A stretch of 64,000 nucleotides of DNA. It comes from Parafrankia irregularis (GTDB lineage Bacteria; Actinomycetota; Actinomycetes; Frankiales; Frankiaceae). Location: contig NZ_FAOZ01000004.1 in the NCBI RefSeq assembly GCF_001536285.1, positions 372,001 to 436,000 on the forward strand. The letters are read 5' to 3'. Shown here piece after piece: positions 28,821 to 37,518 of the stretch (its first letter is position 1; every line of letters starts with the position of its first letter). A program made the translations under genes and the position numbers. Under the pieces are notes generated by a model. That model was not told the origin of the DNA and searched no databases. It saw nothing but the letters and a program-made list of their open reading frames with translations.

Positions 28821-29559
28821 CGCCTGCCGCCTGAGCCCCGCAGGCCTCGGGCGGGGCGCAACCGTGCGACGCCTATGTCGGCGGACGCCGACCCATCATC
28901 CCAACCTTGGTACGGGATCACATGGGTGGACACCCGGCAAATGCCACCGGGGTGCCCTCTGACCAGCGGAAACGAATGAGGACAACGGCAGGTGGGAGTC
29001 CGGGGAGGGTGCGTGGTCGGGCCGTGGCGGGATCCGGTGAGCGCAGCGATCGGTCGACGATCTCACCCGGCGGCGTCCACTCGGCTCGCGCTCACCGACG
29101 CGCCCGGATCCGTACGGCTCGAAGAGTTGAGGCCCGCCACCCCCTCAGGGCTGCGTTACCCACTCGGGAGCGACCAACATCCTTCGGACCTTCGGGCCTT
29201 CGGGCCTTTGGCGCCTTTCGGCCGGGATCCCGGATCCAGCCGCTCTGTTGGAGCGACGATCCTCGCTTGGGCGGCCATCACCGTGGGGATGATGACGGGA
29301 TGCCGTCACCACCCGCTGTTGCCTGAGAGCTTTGAGGTGTTGGAGGGGTTGAGGGGTGGAAAGCGTGAAGGATTTTGGTCGTGCTGACAACCAAAATCCT
29401 TCACGCTTGTTTGCTGGCAACGTGGCCCGGCTCTGCCGCTCCGCTCCGCCGCTGCGCCGGGTTCTGCGACACGCTCGCCAGCGACCAAAATGCTCAACTC
29501 TTGCCCGGCAGCAACGGCAGCAACGGCAGCTGCTGTAGCAGGCGGCGCGCCCGTCCGCG
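28821..29559. other. Intergenic region upstream of the GH26 gene
   Basis: About 740 bp without a credible gene. It holds the promoter of the GH26 gene at its left side and a copy of the dispersed palindrome at 29361-29408, followed by a GC-rich flank and a (GGCAGCAAC)n run near 29507-29530 before the P450 stop. Confidence 0.5.
29361..29408. repeat. Dispersed palindromic repeat, copy 1
   Basis: A perfect 19-bp inverted repeat (29361-29379 with 29390-29408) around a 10-nt loop. The arm AAGCGTGAAGGATTTTGGT shares its GAAGGATTTTGGT core with copies at 37302, 39874, 52611 and 60218. It lies just beyond the 3' end of the P450 gene, where it could act as a terminator for that operon. Confidence 0.85.
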
Positions 29560-30804
29560 TTAGGCCGCCGCGGTGAAGGTGATCGGCAGGTTGAGCGGGG
29601 CCCGGGTCAACGTCGTGTGGTAGTGGATCTCCGCGTCGTCACGCAGGCGGAAGTCCACCATCCGGCGGAGCAGTTCCTCGAGGGCGATGCGCATGTTCAG
29701 CCGGGCGACGTTCGAGCCGAGACAGCGGTGTGGGCCCGCGCCGAACGCCAGGTGCCGGTTCGTGGCCCGCTCCAGGTCGAACGTGTCCGGATTGGTGAAC
29801 TCGTCGTCGTCGTGGTTCGCCGACGCCCAGTACATGAGCACCTTGTCGCCCGCGCTGATCTGCTGGTCGCGGAGCTGGACGTCCGTCGTCGCGGTGCGCG
29901 CGATGGCGATGAACGGCGCGTCGAGGCGGAGCAGCTCCTCCACGGCGGCGGGAATCCGCTCCGGATGCGCCCGGAGGTAGGCCGGGATCTCCGGCTCCCG
30001 GCAGAACCGCGCCATCATCAGGCCGAGCGCGCCGGCGGTTGTCTCCAGACCGCCCAGAATGAGCAGCTGGACGATGCCGATGATCTCGCGCTCGGTCAGC
30101 GGGCGCTCACCGATCTCGGCGGTGAACAGGGCGTCGACGACGTCACCACGCGGCGGCCGCCGACGCCTGGACTCGACGAAGCCGGTGATCCATTCGGAGA
30201 GCCCGGCCCAGCATTCCTTGCCCTGCGGATCGTTGGGAATGGACGATTTCGACGCGAGGTAGGCGACCTTCTCCAGGTCCTCTACAGGCGCGTCGAGGGC
30301 GAAGGTGAAGAAGCTCAGGCTCGGGAACGGGCGGGCGAAGTCGTCCATGAACTCGCATTCGCCCCGGTCGATGAAACCGTCGATGAGCCGGGTGACCAGC
30401 TCCCGGGTCGGCTCCGCCCAGCTGGCGATCGCGGCCGGGGTGAAGTGCGTGTTGATGAGCTTCTTGTAGGCCCGCTGCTCCGGTGGGTCGACCTCCACCG
30501 GAATGTTGCGGACGTGGGTCGTGCTCGGCGGGATGTTGAGGCCCTGGGTCGAGGTGAACGACTGCCAGTCCTGGGCGACGCGCAGGACGTCGTCGTACTT
30601 CGTGAGCACCCAGAAGCCTTCATGTCGGTCACTGTGGGTGACCGGACATAAGGTCCGCATCCGGTCCAGGGTTTCCGGGAGCGTCGCCGCCAGCTCCGGG
30701 GAGAGATGGTCGAAGTTCCGGGTACACCATTCGTCGGGTAGCCGGCCCGCCGGTGCCTGGGCGGCAGCTGCGCCAGTGGCTGTGTTCGGTGCTGTCGGAT
30801 CCAT
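29560..30804 (-). CDS. Cytochrome P450
   Basis: A 414-aa soluble bacterial P450 monooxygenase. The heme-ligand motif FGAGPHRCLG has Cys361; the I-helix oxygen-activation motif is GGLETT (251-256), with the Glu-Thr form; the K-helix ExxR is Glu290-Arg293. The substrate is unknown. It is the last gene of a minus-strand operon with two aldehyde dehydrogenases and a small barrel protein, so it probably hydroxylates an alkyl or alicyclic compound whose alcohol and aldehyde are then oxidised. Confidence 0.93.
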   Translation of the reverse strand: MDPTAPNTATGAAAAQAPAGRLPDEWCTRNFDHLSPELAATLPETLDRMRTLCPVTHSDRHEGFWVLTKYDDVLRVAQDWQSFTSTQGLNIPPSTTHVRNIPVEVDPPEQRAYKKLINTHFTPAAIASWAEPTRELVTRLIDGFIDRGECEFMDDFARPFPSLSFFTFALDAPVEDLEKVAYLASKSSIPNDPQGKECWAGLSEWITGFVESRRRRPPRGDVVDALFTAEIGERPLTEREIIGIVQLLILGGLETTAGALGLMMARFCREPEIPAYLRAHPERIPAAVEELLRLDAPFIAIARTATTDVQLRDQQISAGDKVLMYWASANHDDDEFTNPDTFDLERATNRHLAFGAGPHRCLGSNVARLNMRIALEELLRRMVDFRLRDDAEIHYHTTLTRAPLNLPITFTAAA

Positions 30805-30854
30805 CTCGGCCCCCAGTTCCTCGGTTCCTCTTTGTCCGTGGTTCCTCGTCGCGC

Positions 30855-32354
30855 TCAGGCCGTGTCGATCCAGACCGATTTGACGTTGAGGTAGTCGTCG
30901 AGGGACTGCTGGCCCATTTCCCGGCCCCAGCCGCTGGTCTTGTAGCCGCCGAACGGAACGGCCGGGTCCATCACGTTGTACGAGTTCACCCAGACGGTGC
31001 CGGCCTGCAGATCACGGGCGAACCGGTGCGCCTTGCCGACGTCGCGCGTCCACACCCCGCCGCTGAGGCCGAACTGGGTGTCGTTGGACCGTGCCACGAC
31101 CTCTTCGGCGGTGTCGAAGGGCAGCACGCAGGCGACCGGCCCGAAGATCTCCTCCCGGGCGACGCGCATGTCGTCGGAGACGTCGGCGAGCACCGTCGGC
31201 GGGACGAAGTAGCCGCGGGCCAGGTCGCCTTCGGTGAGCCGGGCGCCGCCGACGGTGGTGCGCGCGCCCTCCTCCCGGGAGAGGTCGAGGTAGCCGACGA
31301 CCCGCTCGAGCTGCTCCGCGGAGACCAGCGGGCCGATCCTGGTCTGCGGGTCGAGGCTGTTGCCGACCCGCAACTTCGCCGCCTGCGCCGAGATCCGCTC
31401 CACGAACTCGTCGTAGATGGGGCGCTCGACGTAGATCCGGGTGCCGGCGCAGCAGATCTGCCCGGAGTTGAAGAAGACGCCCAGCGCGGCGCCCGGCACG
31501 GCCTTGTTCAGGTCCGCGTCGGCGAAGACCACATCGGGGGACTTGCCGCCGAGCTCGAGGGAGACCCGCTTCAGGTTGCCGGCCGCCGCCCGCACGATGT
31601 GCTGCCCGACAACCGTCGAACCGGTGAAGGCCACCTTGTCGACGCCCCGGTGCGCGGCCAGCGCGGCGCCGGTCTCGCCGAAGCCGGTCACGATGTTCAC
31701 CACGCCCGGCGGGATCCCGACCTCGTTGATCAGCTCACCGAGGCGCAGCGCGGCGAGGCTGGCCTCCTCCGCCGGCTTGAGCACCATCGTGCAGCCGGTG
31801 GCCAGCACCGGGGCGATCTTCCAGATCGCGTTGCTGATCGGGCGGTTCCACGGGACGATCGCCGCGACGACCCCGACCGGCTCCTTCAGGGTGTAGGTGA
31901 ACATGGAGCCCGGCACCGAGTTCGGGATCGTCTCCCCGTGGATGCCGACCGCCATCCCGGCGAAGTGGCGCAGCACGCTGGCCTCCCAGGCCGAGCTCGG
32001 CCCGGGCCGGCGGCGGCCGATCGGCGTGCCCATGTCGAGGGTCTCCAGCAGCCGGAGCTCCTCGTAGTTCTCGGCGACGGCGTCCGCGAGCGCCCACAGC
32101 AGCCGCTGCCGCTCGTCCGGCGTGCTGTTCCGCCACGGCCCCTCGAAGGCGGCGCGGGCAGCCGCGACCGCCTGGTCGACGTCCGCGGCGCCGCCCTGAG
32201 CGATCTCGACCAGCGTCTCCCCGGTGGACGGGTTGATGCTCGGGAACGTCGCGCCGTCCGCGGCGTGAACCCATTCGCCGCCGATCAGCAGCCGCCCGGG
32301 CCCGGCCTTCAGGAGCGGGATCGTCGCCGCTTCGGGTGGGCTGAGAGTCGACAC
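30855..32354 (-). CDS. Aldehyde dehydrogenase
   Basis: A 499-aa NAD(P)-dependent enzyme that oxidises an aldehyde to the acid. Catalytic Cys301/Cys302 lie in GQICCAG and the general base Glu267 in LELGGKSPD; the cofactor-binding FTGSTVVG and VPWNRPISN motifs are intact. It is downstream of the small barrel protein gene and upstream of the P450, 25 and 50 bp away, in one minus-strand operon. It shares its fold and several motifs with the other aldehyde dehydrogenase in this operon. Confidence 0.93.
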   Translation of the reverse strand: MSTLSPPEAATIPLLKAGPGRLLIGGEWVHAADGATFPSINPSTGETLVEIAQGGAADVDQAVAAARAAFEGPWRNSTPDERQRLLWALADAVAENYEELRLLETLDMGTPIGRRRPGPSSAWEASVLRHFAGMAVGIHGETIPNSVPGSMFTYTLKEPVGVVAAIVPWNRPISNAIWKIAPVLATGCTMVLKPAEEASLAALRLGELINEVGIPPGVVNIVTGFGETGAALAAHRGVDKVAFTGSTVVGQHIVRAAAGNLKRVSLELGGKSPDVVFADADLNKAVPGAALGVFFNSGQICCAGTRIYVERPIYDEFVERISAQAAKLRVGNSLDPQTRIGPLVSAEQLERVVGYLDLSREEGARTTVGGARLTEGDLARGYFVPPTVLADVSDDMRVAREEIFGPVACVLPFDTAEEVVARSNDTQFGLSGGVWTRDVGKAHRFARDLQAGTVWVNSYNVMDPAVPFGGYKTSGWGREMGQQSLDDYLNVKSVWIDTA

Positions 32355-32379
32355 CGGTGCTCCTTGTCGGTCGGTGAGG

Positions 32380-32712
32380 TCAGTCGATGAGCTCGTAGAA
32401 GGACCGGACCGGCGGCGGATCGAACTGGACGGAGCTGCTGCGCCGCACCCGGCCTTCGGCCGACCGCGCTGCCATCTCCAGCAGGGGCGCGCCGAGGTCG
32501 TCGGCCTCGATCTCGTAGACCGTCAGGTAGGCGCGCGCCGCCGGGTCCGCTGTGAGGTGCCCGGCGTCGCGCAGCCGGTAGCGCTTCGCGGAGACGAAGC
32601 CCGGAATCTCAAGGATGTCCGGGATGTGCTCCTCGGAGTACCACTTGTTGAACTCGTCCTCCCGCTCCGGTGAGACCGGATGGGACTGAACGACGAACAC
32701 ACCCTTGGCCAC
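32380..32712 (-). CDS. Small dimeric alpha/beta-barrel protein
   Basis: A 110-aa protein with the ferredoxin-like pattern of EthD/antibiotic-monooxygenase-type dimers: MAKGVFVVQSHPVSPERE, NKWYSEEHIPDILEIPGF, AYLTVYEIEADDL. Such proteins are often coupled to oxygenase-based degradation but have no single function. It lies between two aldehyde dehydrogenase genes in the P450 operon. ATG start. Confidence 0.75.
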   Translation of the reverse strand: MAKGVFVVQSHPVSPEREDEFNKWYSEEHIPDILEIPGFVSAKRYRLRDAGHLTADPAARAYLTVYEIEADDLGAPLLEMAARSAEGRVRRSSSVQFDPPPVRSFYELID

Positions 32713-32818
32713 GCCGGCCTCCCGGTCTCGTCAACGGCTGGGGCAGGAGCGCTGGTCAGTCACGAGTGCTGATCAGTCAGGAGCGCTGGATCAGGGCCGC
32801 CGGGTCAGGGCCGCCGGG

Positions 32819-34306
32819 TCAGGAGGTCGAGCTGGCGGCGGGCAGCAGCGCCGGGGGAAGCCCGATGCTGCGGGTCTCCAGGAACTCGTGGAGACCCTCG
32901 GGCCCCAGCTCCCGGCCGAGCCCGGACTGCTTGAAGCCCCCGAACGGCACCAGCGGGAACGGCGGGTAGCTGCCGTTGACCGCCACGCTTCCGGTGCGGA
33001 TCCGCCGCGCGACATCGACGGCGCGCTGCGGGTCCGCGCTCCACACCCCGCCGGACAGCCCGTAGTCGGAGTCGTTGGCGATGCGCACGGCGTCGTCGAC
33101 GTCGTCGTAGGGGATGAAGCACAGCACCGGCCCGAAGATCTCCTCCTGGGCCACCTGCATCGAGTTGTCGACGTCGCCGAGGATCGTCGGCTCCACGTAC
33201 CAGCCGCGGGGCAGGTGGGCCGGCCGGCCGCCGCCGGCGACGATCCGGGCGCCATCGCGCACCGCGCCCGCGATGTAGCCCTCGACCCGCTCGCGCTGCC
33301 GGGCCGCGACGAGCGGCCCGACCAGGATCGCCGGGTCGTGCGGGTCGCCCACCGTGATCGCGTTCGCCGCCTTCGCGGCGATCTCCAGCGCTTCGGCGTA
33401 CCGGGAACGCTGCACCAGGACGCGGGTATGCGCCCCGCAGACCTGGCCGGACAGATGCATCCCGCCCTTGACCACCGCCGGGACGACGGTCGCCAGGTCG
33501 GCGTCGTCGAGCAGGATCGACGCGGACTTGCCCCCCAGCTCGAGGGAGACCCGGCGGATGCGCTCCCCACACAGGCTCATGATCCGCTTGCCGGCGGCCG
33601 TCGAGCCCGTGAAAGCGATCTTGTCGACGCCCGGGTGCGTCACCAGGTACTCGCCGACCTCCCGGCCGCCCGGGATCACGTTGATGACGCCGGCCGGTAC
33701 CCCGGCCTCCTCCGCCGCCTCGGCGAGCAGGTAGTTGCTCAGCGGGGCCTCCGGCGCGGGCTTGAGCACGACCGTGCAGCCGGCGGCCAGGGCGGGCGCG
33801 GTCTTCCAGGCGCCGAGGGTGACCGGGGCGTTCCAGGGGACGATCGCGGCGACCACGCCCACCGGCGCGGTGGTGACCAGGCCGCCGCGGTCCGCGGCGG
33901 GGTTGATCACGGTGCGCTCGAACTCGTATGTGCGCGCGAGCTCCGCGTAGTAGTCGAAGACGGGCGCCACCAGGCCGGTCTGCGCGGCCCGGGCCTGGCT
34001 CGCGGCGCAGCCCATCTCGTCGGTGGTGACCTGGGCGATCTCGGCCTCGTGCTTGCGCAGGGCGTCGGCCACGCGGGCGAGGATGTCGGCCCGCTCGGCG
34101 GGTGCCATCCGGGGCCAGGGGCCGTGGTCGAAGGCGTCGCGGGCGGCCCCGACGGCCTGGTCCATGTCGGCGGTTGTCGCCAGCGGGACGCCGCCGACGA
34201 CCTCCTCCGTGGACGGGGAGACGACCGGGAGGATCTCCGAGCTCGCGGGCTCGGGCCAGGCTCCGTTGATGTAGAACGCATCTCTGTGCATTAACCGATC
34301 ACGCAC
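32819..34306 (-). CDS. Aldehyde dehydrogenase (first gene of the P450 operon)
   Basis: A 495-aa enzyme of the same superfamily as the one at 30855. Catalytic Cys290 (GQVCGAH) and general base Glu256 (LELGGKSA) are present, with VPWNAPVTLG and FTGSTAAGK. The GTG at 34306 is chosen because GGGAGG lies at 34311-34316 on the coding strand; an ATG at 34291 (MHRDAFYING) is the alternative. A 17-bp operator-like element lies 42-58 bp upstream. It leads the operon ALDH - small barrel - ALDH - P450. Confidence 0.92.
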   Translation of the reverse strand: MRDRLMHRDAFYINGAWPEPASSEILPVVSPSTEEVVGGVPLATTADMDQAVGAARDAFDHGPWPRMAPAERADILARVADALRKHEAEIAQVTTDEMGCAASQARAAQTGLVAPVFDYYAELARTYEFERTVINPAADRGGLVTTAPVGVVAAIVPWNAPVTLGAWKTAPALAAGCTVVLKPAPEAPLSNYLLAEAAEEAGVPAGVINVIPGGREVGEYLVTHPGVDKIAFTGSTAAGKRIMSLCGERIRRVSLELGGKSASILLDDADLATVVPAVVKGGMHLSGQVCGAHTRVLVQRSRYAEALEIAAKAANAITVGDPHDPAILVGPLVAARQRERVEGYIAGAVRDGARIVAGGGRPAHLPRGWYVEPTILGDVDNSMQVAQEEIFGPVLCFIPYDDVDDAVRIANDSDYGLSGGVWSADPQRAVDVARRIRTGSVAVNGSYPPFPLVPFGGFKQSGLGRELGPEGLHEFLETRSIGLPPALLPAASSTS

Positions 34307-34347
34307 AGTGCCTCCCTGGGTAGCTCCCGGCGTGGAGCGTAACAGCA

Positions 34348-34364
34348 TGAGCGAATGCTCGCTA
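34348..34364 (-). promoter_or_regulatory. TetR-type operator candidate before the ALDH/P450 operon
   Basis: Read on the coding (minus) strand this is TAGCGAGCATTCGCTCA, containing the inverted repeat GAGC-N4-GCTC. It is the best palindrome of the shared 17-bp family and lies 42-58 bp upstream of the GTG. A second, related element TATGTGAGCACTTACTT lies at 34419-34435 on the plus strand. Confidence 0.6.
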
Positions 34365-34576
34365 GCTTCAAAAGATCTTCAAGTGCCCACAAGGCGCTGG
34401 TAGATCGAGGTCCAACGATATGTGAGCACTTACTTGAGAAGCAACGCGTACGAGCCGGGAGGGCTCGCCGCCGCGCCGAGGGCCAGCGGCAGTGCCGGAG
34501 GCTCAGCGGCGGCACCGGGCGGTCGGCAGCGGCGGGGGCTCAGTGGCGGCACCGGACGGTCGGCAGCGCCGGGGGC

Positions 34577-35251
34577 TCAGCGGCGGCGGCGGGAGGGCTC
34601 CAGCACGGGGAAGAACCCCTTGATCGTGCTCTCGGTGATCAGGGTCACCGCGCGATCGCGGTTGAACAGGTCGTTGTGCCGGCTCTCCATCGCGAGGATC
34701 AGCGCGATCCCCATGACGGCGCGCGCGGACAGGTCCGGCGACTCGAACTCGAAGCCGTAGCGGTCCTCGACGTCCCGCCAGGCGTCGGCCAGCCGGTCCA
34801 TCGCCACCGAGAAGTGCTTGCGGTAGAACTTCCGGCCGACCTTCGGGTCGCCGAACAGCACCAGGCCCAGCAGCGGGAGCACTTCCTCCAGGGTCGAGAT
34901 GAGCTGGCGGTAGAGGCCGTTCATCGTCTGGATCTGGCGCTCCGGGGTGAGCGGCTCCTCCAGGTCGATCACTTCGGTGGCGGCGACGAGCTCGTCGACG
35001 GCGTCACGCAGCGGCTCGACGACCGCCTCGTAGAAGAGCTGGTCCTTGCTCTCGAAATGGCGGTAGATGACGCCTTCGCTGATCCCGCCGCGCTCCGCGA
35101 TCGCCTTGATGGTGGTGCCGTTCATGTCACCGGTCTCGGTGAACGCCTGGCGGGCGGCCTTCAGGATCGAGCGCTTGCGCGCCTCGGCGGTCAGCCGGCG
35201 TGGACGGGGTGGCTCCTCGGCCCCCGGGGGGTTGACTACCTGTTCGGACAT
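34577..35251 (-). CDS. TetR-family transcriptional regulator
   Basis: A 224-aa repressor-type regulator. The N-terminal helix-turn-helix (about 46-66, TTIKAIAERGGISEGVIYRHF) is preceded by the usual TAEARKRSILKAARQAF helix; the rest is a helical ligand-binding domain. The ATG at 35251 follows GGAGGGG and is preferred over an upstream in-frame ATG. It sits between the ALDH/P450 operon and a divergent amidohydrolase, both with the shared operator-like element. It is therefore the best local candidate for the regulator of that set. Confidence 0.9.
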   Translation of the reverse strand: MSEQVVNPPGAEEPPRPRRLTAEARKRSILKAARQAFTETGDMNGTTIKAIAERGGISEGVIYRHFESKDQLFYEAVVEPLRDAVDELVAATEVIDLEEPLTPERQIQTMNGLYRQLISTLEEVLPLLGLVLFGDPKVGRKFYRKHFSVAMDRLADAWRDVEDRYGFEFESPDLSARAVMGIALILAMESRHNDLFNRDRAVTLITESTIKGFFPVLEPSRRRR

Positions 35252-35460
35252 CGTCCCCTCCGCGCCTTGTACCACAGATGGTAAATGAACGTACACTACT
35301 CCGTCGAATCGACCATCGTCCGCGCGAGCCGCCATGCCGCGATATTTTCCGTGTCGGCTGCGTCACCCGAAGGCGATGCCGGACGGCCGCCGTCCCGGTG
35401 CGGGTCGCCGTGATCCCAGGTGCCTTGACGCGGCCTACGGGACATCCCTAGCATCGATAT

Positions 35461-35482
35461 TAAATGAGGGCTTACTCATTTA
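35461..35482 (+). promoter_or_regulatory. Operator candidate between tetR and the amidohydrolase gene
   Basis: A perfect dyad TAAATGAG-N6-CTCATTTA. It lies 50-71 bp upstream of the amidohydrolase ATG and belongs to the same 17-bp family (TAAATGAGGGCTTACTC). A related TAAATGAACGTACACT lies at 35282-35297, closer to tetR itself. Confidence 0.65.
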
Positions 35483-35531
35483 TTGTTCTCGTCGGTGCTG
35501 GGTGGACGGTCGGACCGGAGGAACGGATGCC

Positions 35532-37247
35532 ATGCACGACATCGTGATCCACGGCGGTGAGGTGGTCGACGGGACCGGCTCCCCGCCGCGACGCGCCGAC
35601 GTGGCGATCGACGGGGACCGGGTCACCGAGATCGCCGAGCCCGGCGAGCTCTCCGCCTCCGGGCGCCGCCAGATCGACGCCCGGGGCCGCCTGGTCACAC
35701 CCGGCTTCGTCGACATCCACACCCACCTCGACGCCCAGCTCTTCTGGGACCCGGTGGCCAGCCCGTCCTGCTGGCACGGGGTGACCAGCATCGTCCTCGG
35801 CAACTGTGGTGTCACCTTCGCCCCGGTGCGCCCCGGCGAGCAGCGCTACCTCGCCGAGATGATGGAGGCGGTCGAGGACATCCCGGTCGAGACGATCATG
35901 TCCGGGATGGACTGGAACTGGGAGTCCTACGGCGACTACCTGCGCGCGCTGGGGCGCCGCGGCCTCGGCATCAACGTCGGCGGCATGATCGGCCACTGTG
36001 CGCTGCGCACCTACGTGATGGGCTCCCGCGCCCTGGATGACGTCCCGGCCTCCGCCGACGACATCGCCCGCATGGCGGAGGTCGTCGGGGAGGCGATCGA
36101 CGCCGGCGCGCTCGGCTTCTCGACGTCCCGCAGCTTCATGCACACCGTGCCGGACGGCCGGCCGGTTCCCGGCACCTACGCCGCCCAGGCGGAGCTGGCC
36201 GCGATCGGCGGCGCGCTCGCGGAACGCGGCCGCGGCACGATCGAGGTCGTGCCCCGCATCGGCGAGCGCGACGGGCCGGAGAAGGCGAACTCCGTCGCGG
36301 AGCTGGCCTGGATGGAACAGGTCAGCCGGGACTCCGGCCGCCCGCTGACGTTCGCGATGATGCAGAGCGACCGCCGGCCCGGGCTGTGGTCCTGGGTGAT
36401 GCAGGAGGTGGCGGCCGCCCGCGGCCGCGGCGCCGACCTGCGCCCGCAGACGGCGGCGCGCGGCAGCGGCATCCTGTACGGGCTGGTCGGCCGCACCCCC
36501 TACGACGCGCTGCCCGGCTGGGCGGAGCTGATGGCCCGGCCGTGGCCGGAGCGGCTGGCGGCACTCGCGGACGCCGGCCGGCGCGCGGCGCTGGCCACGG
36601 AGGCCGAGCGCCCGGTCGAGCTGTCCGGGCCGCTCGCGCCGAAGGACCCCGCCAAGCTGTACCTGCTGCCACCCGGCTCGGCGCGGTACGACGTCGACCC
36701 GGGCAACAGCCTCGCCGCCGAGGCGGCGCGGCGCGGCATCACCCCGGCGGCGGCCTTCCTGGAGTTCACCGTCGAGACCGATGGCCTCGGGCTGCTCTAC
36801 TACCCGGTGCTCAACCAGGACCTCGACGCGGTCGCCGCGATGCTGACCAACCCGGATGTCGTCGTCGGCGTCGGGGACGCCGGCGCGCACGTCGCCCTGA
36901 CCATGGATGCCGGCCAGTCGACCTTCCTGCTCCGGCACTGGACCCGCGACCAGGGTCTTCTCGACATCGGCACGGCCGTGCGCAAGCTGACCTCCGAGGG
37001 CGCCGAGCTGTTCGGGCTCGCCGACCGCGGGGTGTTGGCACCCGGCGCCTTCGCCGACATCAACGTCATCGACCTCGATCGGCTCGACCTCGACGTGCCG
37101 CAGATGCGCGCGGACTTCCCGCTCGGCGCGAACCGGTTCGTCCAGCGGGCCCGCGGCTACGACTACACCCTGGTCAACGGCCGGGTCCTGATCGAGGGCG
37201 ACGAGCTCACCGACGAACGCCCAGGCGGAATCCTCACCGCTCGCTAG
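35532..37247 (+). CDS. N-acyl-D-amino-acid deacylase-family amidohydrolase
   Basis: A 571-aa zinc amidohydrolase. The metal-binding DIHTHLDAQLFWD has His63 and His65; NCG at 91-93 supplies Cys92, the cysteine ligand typical of D-aminoacylases; GDAGAHVAL near the end holds the catalytic aspartate. The family removes N-acyl groups from D-amino acids or opens related amides. The ATG at 35532 has GGAGG 10 bp upstream. It is a paralog of the gene at 60585 and lies divergent to tetR. The real substrate is unknown. Confidence 0.88.
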   Translation: MHDIVIHGGEVVDGTGSPPRRADVAIDGDRVTEIAEPGELSASGRRQIDARGRLVTPGFVDIHTHLDAQLFWDPVASPSCWHGVTSIVLGNCGVTFAPVRPGEQRYLAEMMEAVEDIPVETIMSGMDWNWESYGDYLRALGRRGLGINVGGMIGHCALRTYVMGSRALDDVPASADDIARMAEVVGEAIDAGALGFSTSRSFMHTVPDGRPVPGTYAAQAELAAIGGALAERGRGTIEVVPRIGERDGPEKANSVAELAWMEQVSRDSGRPLTFAMMQSDRRPGLWSWVMQEVAAARGRGADLRPQTAARGSGILYGLVGRTPYDALPGWAELMARPWPERLAALADAGRRAALATEAERPVELSGPLAPKDPAKLYLLPPGSARYDVDPGNSLAAEAARRGITPAAAFLEFTVETDGLGLLYYPVLNQDLDAVAAMLTNPDVVVGVGDAGAHVALTMDAGQSTFLLRHWTRDQGLLDIGTAVRKLTSEGAELFGLADRGVLAPGAFADINVIDLDRLDLDVPQMRADFPLGANRFVQRARGYDYTLVNGRVLIEGDELTDERPGGILTAR

Positions 37248-37301
37248 CGCAGCGCGGTGCGGCGCTCAGCGGCTGCCGCTGCTGCTGCTGCTGCTGCTGC
37301 C

Positions 37302-37450
37302 GAGCAAGGAGTGAGGATTTTGGCTGCGACAGCAACCGAAATCCTCACTCCTTGCTGATTGCCAAGCGATTCCACGTCCCTTTTGTGGCTATTGGTGGGA
37401 ATTGCTGGCAGGCACTGCCGCCGTGTGGCGGCGCGGGATTCCCGATGGGT
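37302..37450. repeat. Dispersed palindromic repeat, long copy A
   Basis: A 24-bp near-perfect stem (AGCAAGGAGTGAGGATTTTG at 37302 onward, pairing with 37332-37355), followed by a conserved ~90-bp flank ending in GGCGGCGCGGGATTCCC. It lies between two converging genes (stops at 37247 and 37519). Immediately before it is a (CTG)7 run at 37278-37298. Confidence 0.85.
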
Positions 37451-37518
37451 CACCGCGCGGCGGGAGCCGAGGCCGGACCGGTCACGCCGGAGCAGACCGG
37501 ACCCGGGTTTATGTTGCG